Positions 1 through 10,035 of a DNA stretch of 64,000 nucleotides are shown here, in pieces; the first letter of the stretch is position 1, and each line of letters starts with the position of its first letter. Location: assembly GCF_900116105.1 (NCBI RefSeq), contig NZ_FPAC01000004.1, forward strand, positions 159,348 through 223,347, read 5' to 3'. Source of the stretch: Paenibacillus sp. 453mf (GTDB lineage: Bacteria > Bacillota > Bacilli > Paenibacillales > Paenibacillaceae). Below the pieces are notes generated by a model. It was not told the origin of the DNA, did not search any database, and saw only the letters and a list, made by a program, of their open reading frames with translations. A program made the translations under genes and the position numbers.

Positions 1-427
1 CATCTATGACAAATCCATGCTTCTCATAAAGCGTCTGTGCTGCCTTATTTTCTGGCGCTGTAGATAACGCTACCCCTTTAGCCTTAGTCTTTGCTGCGAA
101 TTCCTTAACCTGCTGCAGCAGCAGATCCGCAATCCCTTCTCTGCGATGCGTTTCTACTACATATAGATCATTAAGTACCCATGAACGCATCATAGAGATG
201 GATGAGAAGGTTGGATAGAGCTGAGCAAACCCAACGACTTGTCCATCAGAAGCAGCACGTCCAATAAATACGACCGATTCTGCATGATTAAAGCGGTTGA
301 ACAAAAACTCCCTGGCTCCCTCAGGATCGGATGCTTGCCCATAGAACACACGATAAGAATCAAACAACGGAACCAAATCATCTAAATCATGAATCGTTGC
401 TTGGAGGACAGAATACTTTATTGTCAC
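1..427 (-). CDS. GNAT family N-acetyltransferase (3' end outside window)
   Basis: The reading frame translates as a GCN5-related N-acetyltransferase, which moves an acetyl group from acetyl-CoA to an amine; the substrate cannot be told. The acetyl-CoA loop is visible as R-R-E-G-I-A near residue 95, followed by the typical late segment A-x-x-L-Y-E-K-H-G-F. I chose a GTG start at 427 because a GGGGG Shine-Dalgarno tract lies about 10 bases upstream and the domain begins at once. About 142 codons are present and the last strand or two is cut off by the window edge. A shorter ATG-started frame in this region is out of phase and not real. Confidence 0.85.
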   Translation of the reverse strand, partial: MTIKYSVLQATIHDLDDLVPLFDSYRVFYGQASDPEGAREFLFNRFNHAESVVFIGRAASDGQVVGFAQLYPTFSSISMMRSWVLNDLYVVETHRREGIADLLLQQVKEFAAKTKAKGVALSTAPENKAAQTLYEKHGFVID

Positions 428-522
428 TTAAGAAATACCCCCTTTCACTTTACCTCGTTAATGGAGCATATTATCAGATTATATCTAGGTTTTTCATATT
501 TTTCTATGATTCTTTTTTGTCA

Positions 523-1722
523 TTAAATGACCCGAATAACGAACCAGAACAGGCCAAACAGCATGATGCCCCCGGATACTATGGCATTGCTGTACGTATA
601 GACTTTCGTAAATCTTCTCAGCCACAGGAGCAGCGGAATAACTAAGACCAGCACAGACAGCTGACCAATCTCCACACCAACGTTGAACGAAATTAATGCA
701 AGAACAATGGAATCTACAGGAGATTCCTGAAGCACCTGGGCAAAGCCAAAGCCATGGATCAGACCGAACAGCAGAGCAACGAGCCAGCGCCGGTTCACTT
801 GTTTGCGGAAGATGTTCTCAACAGCAACATAGGCAATACTGAGTGCAATGAAAGGCTCCACGAAGCTTGACGGCAGGCGTACTATGTCCAGTGCAGCCAA
901 AGCTATGGTCAAGCTGTGCCCGACGGTGAAAGCCGTCAGGACCTTCACATAGTCCCATGGCCGCAGCTTGGCCAATACCAGAGCAAGGATAAACAGCAGA
1001 TGGTCAAGGCCCAGCCAGATGTGCTGAACTCCGATCACCAAGTAGTTCCACGTCGTGACCGCCCAGTTGGGCAGCTCCACGGTCGTGCTGCTGCTTCCTT
1101 CAGCTGTAATTTCACCGGCAGCCACTTGCTGTCCGTTGGTAAAAACAATATCCTTTGAGGCCTCTCCCATCCGAATGGCAGCAAAGTTCTGATGATTGGC
1201 GTCCATATCAAAAAAGAAATTATAGTTGACTGAATAATCATCTGCCGCTTCTGCAAAATCATATCCAAGCTGCATATGCAGATAGCCGATGTCATTTCGT
1301 TCCACGATCCTGATATCATCTATGGATGCAAGCTCGGCAGCCTGACCTTCTCCCTCTACGATTAAGGATTCCTCGATCAAGGATCTAAGCTCGTCCTGTG
1401 TCCATGCAACCTCGCCCTCCGGAGGCTTATTGCCTCCACCCAGTACGAACACACCGCCAGATCGAACATCCATCCACTGAGCTACTTCCTGCAGATCAAG
1501 CTCTATTTCGTAAATCAATCCGCTCTGGTCCACCTGGATATTGGAATATCCCAATGTATTCATGTGTGCACTTACCGGGTGAGCAAGAATAAATGATGCC
1601 CAAAAAAAGAGGATGAAAGCCGCGATCCGCTTGGTGTATCCTCTCATCCCGATGCAGAACAAGCTTCTGCGCACACGCGAAGCCGATTCTACTGTCCTGC
1701 CATACTGACCATATAATTGCAT
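523..1722 (-). CDS. HupE/UreJ family membrane protein
   Basis: A 399-residue membrane protein. A long N-terminal leader has a hydrophobic stretch (about residues 30-50) ending in an A-H-P-V-S-A-H-like cleavage region, then an exported domain of about 150 residues. From about residue 225 come six or seven membrane helices. The H-I-W-L-G-L-D-H-L-L-F motif near residue 233 is the HupE/UreJ_2 signature, and a later G-F-G-F-A segment also fits. HupE/UreJ relatives are linked to nickel or other metal uptake, but for this two-part form the substrate is unproven. The ATG at 1722 is preferred because GGAGG sits 7 bases upstream; an upstream ATG at 1764 has no such site. Confidence 0.8.
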   Translation of the reverse strand: MQLYGQYGRTVESASRVRRSLFCIGMRGYTKRIAAFILFFWASFILAHPVSAHMNTLGYSNIQVDQSGLIYEIELDLQEVAQWMDVRSGGVFVLGGGNKPPEGEVAWTQDELRSLIEESLIVEGEGQAAELASIDDIRIVERNDIGYLHMQLGYDFAEAADDYSVNYNFFFDMDANHQNFAAIRMGEASKDIVFTNGQQVAAGEITAEGSSSTTVELPNWAVTTWNYLVIGVQHIWLGLDHLLFILALVLAKLRPWDYVKVLTAFTVGHSLTIALAALDIVRLPSSFVEPFIALSIAYVAVENIFRKQVNRRWLVALLFGLIHGFGFAQVLQESPVDSIVLALISFNVGVEIGQLSVLVLVIPLLLWLRRFTKVYTYSNAIVSGGIMLFGLFWFVIRVI

Positions 1723-1835
1723 GTCATATCCTCCAGTACCGATCTCTTGTACACTCAAATGCAATCAATATAGCATCCTATGTTTATCCGATGATGAAAT
1801 AAATGTTTAATAATGTAAAATACTCATTCTATTGA

Positions 1836-1875
1836 AAAGAAAGGGAGAAAGCCCTCTTGTTGCAGGCCTTCTCCC
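1836..1875 (-). terminator. Rho-independent terminator of the giant SLH gene
   Basis: Arms GGGAGAA-a-GCC (1843-1853) and GGC-c-TTCTCCC (1865-1875) form a stem with one internal mismatch. On the minus strand it is followed by a T-rich tail. It lies 9 bases past the stop of the large gene. Confidence 0.75.
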
Positions 1876-1883
1876 TAACCTTG

Positions 1884-4800
1884 TTATTGCATTTGCTCCA
1901 GCATCAGAGCGAGAACCTTCGCTGTCTCAGAACGCAATGCCATGCCTTTAGGATCAAAGCTATTGTTTCCTTTGCCTGCAATGAATCCCATTGCCGTCGC
2001 CTTATTGACTGCTTCCTTGGCCCATCCGCTGATCTGATTGTCATCGGTAAAGGCTGTACCGCTTCCGGCCTCCAATTCCTTGCCGCTCATATGCTCGAGG
2101 GCACGCACAATCATGACAACCATCTCTTCCCGGCTAATTGACTTGCCTGGTTCAAATTGGTCTGCACTTGTGCCATAAACAATGCCCGCTTCATAAGCTG
2201 CTTGTACAGCTTCTGCATACCAGCTTCCAGCCTTAACATCACTGAAGGTGTCAGCGCCTGCAGATGCTGTAAGTCCAAATGCTCTTGCCACCAGCGTGAC
2301 AAATTCAGCTCTTGTTGTCGACTCTGAAGCACCAAACGTTGTATCCGTCATTCCATTGACGATACCTTGGAAACTGAGCAGCTGTACATAATGGTAAGCC
2401 CAATGTCCTTCGGTTACGTCCGTAAAGAGCTTGTTAAATTCCATTACGACATACGTACCAGCCTCTTGTACGGTTGCTGAGTAGCTGCCATCTGCATAAC
2501 TGCCGCCAACCCAGGTTACACTTCCGTCTTCGTCAATATGATAAATACCGGCCAGGCGATCATTCTTCACATTATCGGCCTTCAGCTTGATGGTTACCGA
2601 AGCATCAAGCGGCTTCACTGTACCATCCGCACCGCGTTTTCCAATCTCTACCTTAGCTGGATTGCCGACCATTTTAAAGTTTGCTTTCTGTTCCATGCTG
2701 TAATCGCGAACTGCTTCGTTCACTGCCTCCTCCGAGGCTGCTTGTGTAGAAACATACAGTTGTTCATTAACACCGAGCTCACCAGCTAATGCAGTTCGTT
2801 CTGCTGCACTCATGGTGATCATAGCACCGTCCGCAAGAGTAATCGTCAAGCTGCGGTCTCCCATGCTAGTAAGCGCTGATGAGGTTAAGATCAATCCTGC
2901 CGCGTCGTCCTCTGCTCTCAGGCTTACACTGTCACCATCCGCAGAAATGTCTTCCGCTGTGATTTCAGTCCATTCGCTGTCCGTTGATGTACCACTGCCG
3001 GAGCCGTTGTTATTGTTATTGTTATTGTTATTGTTATTGCCGTTTCCATTACCATTACCATTACCATTACCATTACCATTTCCATCGCCGTCACCGTCAC
3101 CGTCACCGTCACCATCGCCGTCACCATTACCGCCAGTACCCGTGGAGAACTTCCAGATTGGCGAGAGTGCCGAGCTGCCGGATGGATCGGTTGCCTTCGC
3201 ATACCAGAAATAATCCTGATTCGCGTCTAGTGAATCCCAGGTCGTGGTCGCCCTGCTTCCACTTTCGACGGCTTGCTGTGTCCCGATCTCGTTTGTACTA
3301 TAGAGATTCACTCCGATATAATCTGTAGCTACTCGCTTGAGAGGGTCCTGTGTTTCAAATGGAATGTAGAAATCGTCGGAACCGTCCTCAAAATAATTCC
3401 AGTCATCAAGATAAGGTGAATAAGTCTTCACATGAATCTGCTCTTCCGCCGGATCGAATTCCAGGAAGCGCATGTATCCTGAACCACCCATAGGACCGGA
3501 TTGATAATCTGCCAGCATTTCTACGACGACGCGGCCGTCTTCCAGATGCTTGACGTTATAGCCTACGCCATGAATATGACCGCAGAGGACCATCTTCACA
3601 TTCGGATTCTTCGCTACAATCTCATCCCAGATCATTTGACCTTGGCCAGAATAGGCTCCAGATGGAGAAATATATTCATGCGTTCCGATAATAGCGTAAC
3701 GGTCCGGGTACTTCTTCAATACTTCATTTGCCCACTCCACTGTATCCTCCTGGATGCTCCAGCCCAGATACAAAATAATGAAATCCTGGCCGTTGGCTGA
3801 TACAAGATCATAGTGATCACGGTTGTTGTTTAAATCGTCTCCGTAAGTTGGCTGACTCTCAAACCGATCACGCCCAAAATATTTCCAGTACTCGGTATAA
3901 TCGGCGGCATTGAAGTTCACATCATGATTCCCTGCAACGACACCGTATGGAAGTCCGGCTTCCTCAATGATTTTAAAGCTCTCATCTGCTATCGCCCATT
4001 CGTCCGGGCGGTACCAGTCGTCAACAATGTCTCCGGTATGAATGAGATAGCGGATATCCATCTCTTCCTTCATATCAGCGATGTACTGCATCTGAGACCG
4101 GAAAATATCCGGATAGGAGTCTGCGTAGTACTGCGTATCTGTAGAGAAGGCAAAGGTGAACTTGCCATCACCATCCGGATCTTCCGAAGCTGAGGCATCT
4201 TCAGCTACAATCAAGTCCTGAATAAGCACTTGAATAGCTTCGTCCTTCACCATGTCCGCAGCGTTTACGGTGGCTCTCAGTTCAAAATCTTCTGCACCGA
4301 CGCCTCTGGCAGCCGCTTCCCATTTGCCCGTGTTATAGTTCCACGTATACATGGTCACCTGACGGCCCTCAACGGAGTGCCCCTGCCATACGACTTCAAT
4401 CTCTTCAATTCCGTTTGCATCTTCGTCCAGCTTGAATTCATAGCGCTGGTAAGGGAACAGACCACTTGCGTCTGTTACGTAATATTCGCCGTCCTGCTTC
4501 GCGACGAGCGCTTCTGCTTCTGCTGTGAATGCTTCTTCTCCTTCTGGATTCAATTCAATTGGCGGCTCGCGGTCAACGGCATTGGAATAGGCTTCAATAC
4601 CCGACTTCTCGTCGAAATCATAACGATAGCCTTGACCAAAGGAAACGTCCACTGCATCTCCATTCGGATCACTTGCGGTTACGCTGAGCACCGCATCACG
4701 GCTCACACCTGCTGCACCATCTGCTGGATTCGGATCCTCAGGAGCGTTCGGCGCCGTTTCGTCCGTAGTAAACACACCTTTGCGCGTCACCGTATTTCCT

Positions 4801-7800
4801 GCCGCATCCGTTGCCGTTACTTCAAAGATATGCTCACCGACCGTGAGTTCTGAAGCATGAACCATAGATGGCAGCTCAACCACTGAGCCGTCAAGAGCAG
4901 CCGTTACCGAAGCTACACCTGATACAGCATCCACGATATTCGCATTCAGCTCGAATTCACCTGTGTACAGCTTGCCGTCCTCAATGGAGAAGCTCTCAAA
5001 TAGAGGCGCGGTATTGTCAACAACGGCGGTTTGCTCGACAGAGTTACCCGCTCCTGAGGACAAGGTGAACAGATGCTCTCCATCTGTTAGTGCTGTCGTA
5101 TCTACCTCCGCATAGATGCTGCGGAATACATCTGCCGGCACGTTGAATGTAATTTCGATATACTCGACATACCCGCCGCTATCTCCAATCTTATGGCGGT
5201 CTGCCGGATCGATATCTGTAAAGCTGTCTGCGTTTAATGTCTTGGCACGTGCCGAGATCCACTCAGCCGAAGTACCGTCAGGCAGCAGCAGCTCTACTCC
5301 CTCAATCCGATAGTCATCATTATTGTTCGATGTACCGAACTCCAGTGGGTCTTCCTTCGTCCCGGCCGTAATCTTGATGATATTTTCTCCTGGACGCAGA
5401 ACATGCTTCGGAATATCAACATACTTCTGCTGATAATAAGTACTTACTGGCAACAGGGTAACCAGCTCATCATTAATAAACAAACCATTCTGGAACCCGT
5501 TGTTTATATCGTCAACCCGATACGTAAGCGTTGGCGTCAGGTGCAGGGCGGGATTCGCTTCAAGCTCCGTTCCATCCACCGCCAGACTCATCGACTCACC
5601 GGCAATTTCCGTACTGCCTTGAACAACAGCTGTTCCGCTTAAGAATTCGACATTTGCAAAATCAATCCACAACGGTCCATGATTTACAAAGCCGAGGCTA
5701 TAGCTGTCTGACTGGACAATATTCTGCCCATCCGTTGCTTCAAAGTAATAATCGACATGTGCTGCGCCAAGCAGCAGTGCCTTGTTCACTTCAGCGGACA
5801 TGAATACATCCGAGCCTTCCGCTGTGCGCTTCATGTTGACTTCTGTGTAGTCAGCATCCATATCCCGCTTGAAGAACAATGACACACGTTTTGCCATTTC
5901 ATCATCGGTGACAGTCGCTTCAAATGTCAGCGAGCCAAAAAGAGTATCCTCTGCTTTAGCTTCGTGGGTAATGATCGGCTCGCTCGTATCTTCCGGCACT
6001 TCAACAAGCTGTTCAGGTACCTGTGCTTCAATAAGCTGGCCTGGTGTAGCCGTCATGCGCGCGGAACGCTTCACCATTTTGGTAGAGCCGTCCTTAGGGT
6101 ATTCATATACGATACTCGTACCGTCGTTCTCTACCTCATCAATACCTACGTTGAACCAGGCTTGTACAATTGGGTTGCGGGCATGGTCGACCGCAAAATG
6201 AGAATCCTCGGCAAGAACAATACGTCCTTCGTTCGAATTGTTCATACCTATCGAGTAGATCGACATGACCCGATCTTCCGGCAGGTTGACGCCCCAGTGA
6301 CTGTTAAAGCTGCTGACCGGCTCGTCCTTGCTCAGATCAGACTGTACCCAGATCACAGCCGTTTCTCCAGCCGGCAGCTCCAGGTTATGCGGCAGATCCC
6401 AAGCGTCCGTTCCGCCATGATAATAAACATATACGATTTGGTAATCCTTCAAATTTACGGTTTGCGTCGAATTGTTGTACACCTCAATGTACTCATACAT
6501 ATCGCTCCCCGTACTGTCTGGCACGAGCTCAGTAATGAGCAGCTCAGGAACTACAGATGATATGGACTCGAGCACTTTAATTTCATAAGGCTCGTTCTTC
6601 ACGTCCTTTTTCACTGTAATATGGACTCCATCAGATGCTTCGAAATAATAGTACAGACGGCTCGCGCCTGTCAGTGCTTCTTCCGGTACGACCGCTTCGT
6701 ACGAATCCCCTTCTTGCCGGGTCATGGACACAGAGGTGAAGTCTGACATCACATCTGTTTTATAATATAGCTTCGCTTCGATTAAGGCTGTATCATCCGT
6801 AATTTGAGCGGAGATGGTATAATCCTCCATCCCGATGCTGCCTGCCCCGCGGGTGTGTTTAATGACTGGAGGCAGATAATCATCCGGGAGAGCAACGGAT
6901 GTTAACGGTATCTGTTCATCCAGTACGATGCCTGGTGTCGGCGTTACTTTCACACCCCATTTGACCATATCCTCGGTTACATAATTCGGTAAATAGGTCA
7001 CAGAGGTGTCCGTTAAATTGTCAGGCGCTGGATTATCCGCAGTTGCACTGTCATTATAAGCTGCGGATACAACCTTATGTCCCGATTGGGTTACAATGTT
7101 TACAATCCTTGAAGATGTATTCGCAAGGCTGCTGTCCCCTCTGAGATTAGCGATATCTACTTCTTCAATCTGTTTATCACCTGTCAGCTTGTAAGCAGCG
7201 TTGAATTTGTCCACCGAGCCGTTATCATCTGTCGGCTCCATCCGCAGCACAAGCGCTTTGCCTGGCTCCATCTGAACGTTATCACTGAACTGCCAAGTAT
7301 ACTGAGTAACACCGCTTAAATCGGTGTAATCAATGTAGTAATCCTGCAGCGAAATGACCTGATCACTGTTGTTGTACAGCTCAATATATTCCCATGCAGG
7401 GACGTCGGCACCGTTGATATTTGGACCGTTAAATACAATTTCCGTAATCAGCAAATATGGAGGCTCTCCATCAAGCTCTACTTGAAGCTCATATGTCTCG
7501 TGGTCCTCTGACGGACTCCTTGACGTACCATATTCATTTTGAATCGTGAAATAATATTGAACTTGCTGCGTGCTTGCCATCGCCTTAGCCGGAATAACCC
7601 CTGCCACGGAATAATTCCCTTCGGCGCCCTCCGTAATGGTCATCTCAGTACTGCTGTACAAAATCTCATAGTCTGCCTTGTAATACAGCTTGGCACCTAT
7701 TAAAGCCGTTTCGCTTGTAACGGCAGCTTCAATGGATACATCCTGAGGATTCGTAGTCGTAATCGCCTGCTCATAGCTGATAGCAGGCAGCTGTGTAGGG

Positions 7801-9767
7801 TCATCTACCTGCGGTAGAGGAACTTGTCCTTCGAGAATGCTTCCTGGTGTCGGAATCTGCTTGGATGCCAGCTTGTCCATCAGAGCGCCGCTCGCCGGAT
7901 ATTTGTAGACGACGCTGGTCTTGTCACCGTTATCCGTCACATCCTTCGGACCGATGGCAATATCGTTATATCTTGCAGATGATACAATCAGGTCATCACC
8001 CGTCTTTTTGATGGAAGCCGTGTAGGTTCCTGTATTGACCAGATTGCCCGAGGGCTGATTCATGATCAGAATCTGATCCTGGGTAAGGGATACTCCGTAT
8101 TCGCTGTTGACGAGAGGAAGGCTGCTGTTTTTTCTGAGCAGCACAACGGTCTTCCAAGGCTGCAGCTCCTGATCGCCCAGCGTCCAGTTATATACGGTGG
8201 TACCATTATAGTTCTCGTAAGATACATAGTAGTCTGATAAATTTATCGTCTCGGCGCTATTGTTGTAGACTTCAATATATTCCGAGTATTCATCATTCGG
8301 AGCGTTAAACACGATCTCGGTGATGAGCAGCTCCGGAATTTCCCGATCAATTGCAAGCTTATATATCTCTGTGCGGCTCAGCCCTTCTTCATTGCGGGCT
8401 GTTATGTAATAATCTATGCTGCCTGAATAACCAATAGAGGTAAGCCCGAGCGTTCCAGAGAGGCTGTAATTTCCTGCTTCTCCTGTTTCCACTGACATTT
8501 CAACGGCTGTATAAGTTTTTGCTGAGCTGTCTTTGAAATACAGTGTAGCTGATTCCAGATTGGATGGGCTGTATACGGAAGAGGTGAGCGCAACATCCTG
8601 CAGCGGCACCGTGCCGGCAGGTTGATGACTGATCACCGGAAGCAGGGACGGATTCTCTGCTGATGGATCGGGCACCTGACCATCCAGTAGTGTTCCTGGT
8701 GTTGGGATGCCGAAGTTAAACCATTTTTCCATCATGGAGCTGTCTGCGTTATATTTATAAACTACGCTCGTCTTATCCTGATCGTCACCGATCTCCGAGC
8801 TGTTCACTGCTGCATCGTTATAACGGACCGATGATAAGGTTTCGTTGGCGGCAACCGTCTTAATCGATGCTGTGTATGTGCCTGTGTTTACCAGGTTGCC
8901 GCTAGGCTGGGTCATGACTGCAATCTGATGTTCTGCCAGTGAAACACCGTAGTCACTGTTCACAAGCGGCAGACTGCTGTTCTTGCCGAGCAAGACTACC
9001 GTCTCCCATGGCCCTGCTTCCTGATTGGGAAGCGTCCAATCCCGAACCGTGCTTCCATCATGATTCTCGTAATGCACATAATAGTCGGATAGATTAATGG
9101 GCTGCGGGCTGTTATTGTAAACTTCGATATATTCCGATTTTTCTCCATCGCCCGGAGCATTAAATACAATCTCCGTAATCAGAAGACTCGGCGTCTCTTC
9201 TACAGCAGTCTGCTCAATTAGAAGCTCATATACCGCTCCCTCTTCAGCCGGACTCCGTGTTGTTCCGTTCTCGCTCGTAACCTCAAAGTAATAATTCACC
9301 ATTTCAGCGTCCCGCATGACAGACTCCGGAAGGATCCCAGTTAACGCTGAATATCCATCAATTGGATCGCCGATGCTCATTGGCACAGCTTCGAAAGTTT
9401 CATCATTATTATCCTTATAGTATAGTGTCCCCGACGTGATTGCGGTTTCACTATATACAGACAACGTAACCGTCATGTCCATAGGTGCTGTTGACTCCGC
9501 TTGCTGCTCATAAGTAACCACCGGGGCGGCGCCAAGAGCTTCAGTTGGAGCTTCAACTGGAGGCTCAACAGGCGCTTCAGTAGGAGTTTCGGTAGGAGCC
9601 TCTACAGGAGTCTCAGTAGGAGCTTCTGCTGAAACTTCAGCAGAGGCTTCAGCATATGCCGACTGGACGCCAAACCATGGAGCCACTCCTCCAACCGATC
9701 CCGTCACAACCAGTACGGCTGTCATACATACGGCTGTCCATCGCTTCATTTGGTTCAAACTAAACAT
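1884..9767 (-). CDS. Giant SLH-anchored surface protein with lamin-tail modules and a calcineurin-like phosphoesterase
   Basis: 2627 residues, exported (signal peptide about 1-39). A Pro/Glu/Thr/Ala-rich spacer follows at about 45-80. Four lamin-tail-like modules begin with L-L-I-T-E-(I/L)-V near residues 192, 477, 769 and 1074, each followed by an Ig-like Y-Y-F segment. After further beta domains comes a metallophosphoesterase at about 1865-2130 with S-T-D-T-Q, G-D-I-V-D-D, G-N-H-D, G-T-H-E and G-H-I-H-G metal-ligand motifs, all intact. A Gly/Asp/Asn repeat linker (about 2209-2255) and three SLH repeats (about 2459-2627) end the protein, so it should sit on the cell wall facing out. Substrate unknown; a secreted nuclease or phosphatase role is inference. 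The gene is divergent from an AraC-type regulator. ATG with GAGGAG and AGAGGG upstream. Confidence 0.85.
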   Translation of the reverse strand: MFSLNQMKRWTAVCMTAVLVVTGSVGGVAPWFGVQSAYAEASAEVSAEAPTETPVEAPTETPTEAPVEPPVEAPTEALGAAPVVTYEQQAESTAPMDMTVTLSVYSETAITSGTLYYKDNNDETFEAVPMSIGDPIDGYSALTGILPESVMRDAEMVNYYFEVTSENGTTRSPAEEGAVYELLIEQTAVEETPSLLITEIVFNAPGDGEKSEYIEVYNNSPQPINLSDYYVHYENHDGSTVRDWTLPNQEAGPWETVVLLGKNSSLPLVNSDYGVSLAEHQIAVMTQPSGNLVNTGTYTASIKTVAANETLSSVRYNDAAVNSSEIGDDQDKTSVVYKYNADSSMMEKWFNFGIPTPGTLLDGQVPDPSAENPSLLPVISHQPAGTVPLQDVALTSSVYSPSNLESATLYFKDSSAKTYTAVEMSVETGEAGNYSLSGTLGLTSIGYSGSIDYYITARNEEGLSRTEIYKLAIDREIPELLITEIVFNAPNDEYSEYIEVYNNSAETINLSDYYVSYENYNGTTVYNWTLGDQELQPWKTVVLLRKNSSLPLVNSEYGVSLTQDQILIMNQPSGNLVNTGTYTASIKKTGDDLIVSSARYNDIAIGPKDVTDNGDKTSVVYKYPASGALMDKLASKQIPTPGSILEGQVPLPQVDDPTQLPAISYEQAITTTNPQDVSIEAAVTSETALIGAKLYYKADYEILYSSTEMTITEGAEGNYSVAGVIPAKAMASTQQVQYYFTIQNEYGTSRSPSEDHETYELQVELDGEPPYLLITEIVFNGPNINGADVPAWEYIELYNNSDQVISLQDYYIDYTDLSGVTQYTWQFSDNVQMEPGKALVLRMEPTDDNGSVDKFNAAYKLTGDKQIEEVDIANLRGDSSLANTSSRIVNIVTQSGHKVVSAAYNDSATADNPAPDNLTDTSVTYLPNYVTEDMVKWGVKVTPTPGIVLDEQIPLTSVALPDDYLPPVIKHTRGAGSIGMEDYTISAQITDDTALIEAKLYYKTDVMSDFTSVSMTRQEGDSYEAVVPEEALTGASRLYYYFEASDGVHITVKKDVKNEPYEIKVLESISSVVPELLITELVPDSTGSDMYEYIEVYNNSTQTVNLKDYQIVYVYYHGGTDAWDLPHNLELPAGETAVIWVQSDLSKDEPVSSFNSHWGVNLPEDRVMSIYSIGMNNSNEGRIVLAEDSHFAVDHARNPIVQAWFNVGIDEVENDGTSIVYEYPKDGSTKMVKRSARMTATPGQLIEAQVPEQLVEVPEDTSEPIITHEAKAEDTLFGSLTFEATVTDDEMAKRVSLFFKRDMDADYTEVNMKRTAEGSDVFMSAEVNKALLLGAAHVDYYFEATDGQNIVQSDSYSLGFVNHGPLWIDFANVEFLSGTAVVQGSTEIAGESMSLAVDGTELEANPALHLTPTLTYRVDDINNGFQNGLFINDELVTLLPVSTYYQQKYVDIPKHVLRPGENIIKITAGTKEDPLEFGTSNNNDDYRIEGVELLLPDGTSAEWISARAKTLNADSFTDIDPADRHKIGDSGGYVEYIEITFNVPADVFRSIYAEVDTTALTDGEHLFTLSSGAGNSVEQTAVVDNTAPLFESFSIEDGKLYTGEFELNANIVDAVSGVASVTAALDGSVVELPSMVHASELTVGEHIFEVTATDAAGNTVTRKGVFTTDETAPNAPEDPNPADGAAGVSRDAVLSVTASDPNGDAVDVSFGQGYRYDFDEKSGIEAYSNAVDREPPIELNPEGEEAFTAEAEALVAKQDGEYYVTDASGLFPYQRYEFKLDEDANGIEEIEVVWQGHSVEGRQVTMYTWNYNTGKWEAAARGVGAEDFELRATVNAADMVKDEAIQVLIQDLIVAEDASASEDPDGDGKFTFAFSTDTQYYADSYPDIFRSQMQYIADMKEEMDIRYLIHTGDIVDDWYRPDEWAIADESFKIIEEAGLPYGVVAGNHDVNFNAADYTEYWKYFGRDRFESQPTYGDDLNNNRDHYDLVSANGQDFIILYLGWSIQEDTVEWANEVLKKYPDRYAIIGTHEYISPSGAYSGQGQMIWDEIVAKNPNVKMVLCGHIHGVGYNVKHLEDGRVVVEMLADYQSGPMGGSGYMRFLEFDPAEEQIHVKTYSPYLDDWNYFEDGSDDFYIPFETQDPLKRVATDYIGVNLYSTNEIGTQQAVESGSRATTTWDSLDANQDYFWYAKATDPSGSSALSPIWKFSTGTGGNGDGDGDGDGDGDGDGNGNGNGNGNGNGNGNNNNNNNNNNNGSGSGTSTDSEWTEITAEDISADGDSVSLRAEDDAAGLILTSSALTSMGDRSLTITLADGAMITMSAAERTALAGELGVNEQLYVSTQAASEEAVNEAVRDYSMEQKANFKMVGNPAKVEIGKRGADGTVKPLDASVTIKLKADNVKNDRLAGIYHIDEDGSVTWVGGSYADGSYSATVQEAGTYVVMEFNKLFTDVTEGHWAYHYVQLLSFQGIVNGMTDTTFGASESTTRAEFVTLVARAFGLTASAGADTFSDVKAGSWYAEAVQAAYEAGIVYGTSADQFEPGKSISREEMVVMIVRALEHMSGKELEAGSGTAFTDDNQISGWAKEAVNKATAMGFIAGKGNNSFDPKGMALRSETAKVLALMLEQMQ
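3001..3135 (-). repeat. In-frame 3-/6-bp microsatellite coding for a Gly/Asp/Asn linker
   Basis: On the plus strand the tract reads (GTTATT)n-like, then (CCATTA)n, then (CCGTCA)n units. In the minus-strand gene these code for runs of Asn, alternating Gly-Asn and alternating Gly-Asp. Unit lengths are multiples of three, so slippage would change linker length without breaking the frame. It separates the phosphoesterase half from the SLH anchor. Confidence 0.9.
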
Positions 9768-10035
9768 TCCCTCTTCTTCATCTCCTCATATTGTATAATG
9801 ATGACCTTTTAAAGGGTATCCGAAGAGGAAGGAAGACGACAATGAACATTTAATTGGAACATATACATTTTTTTAGCTAATCACCGCAAAAAAGCATGAA
9901 GTGAAAAAAATGCAAAAATTCTGAAATATCGACACTAAGTTTCTTAACACTCCTATTACATTTCCTACATATATATGAAACAATTCTCTATTAGTATTTG
10001 TAAGATACAGCATGTTCTCGGGGAGGTTCATTGAG

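Noticed and set aside
2812..3328. Long plus-strand frames rich in Leu/Pro or Tyr/His across the giant gene
   Set aside because: They are antisense shadows of the Gly/Asp/Asn microsatellite.
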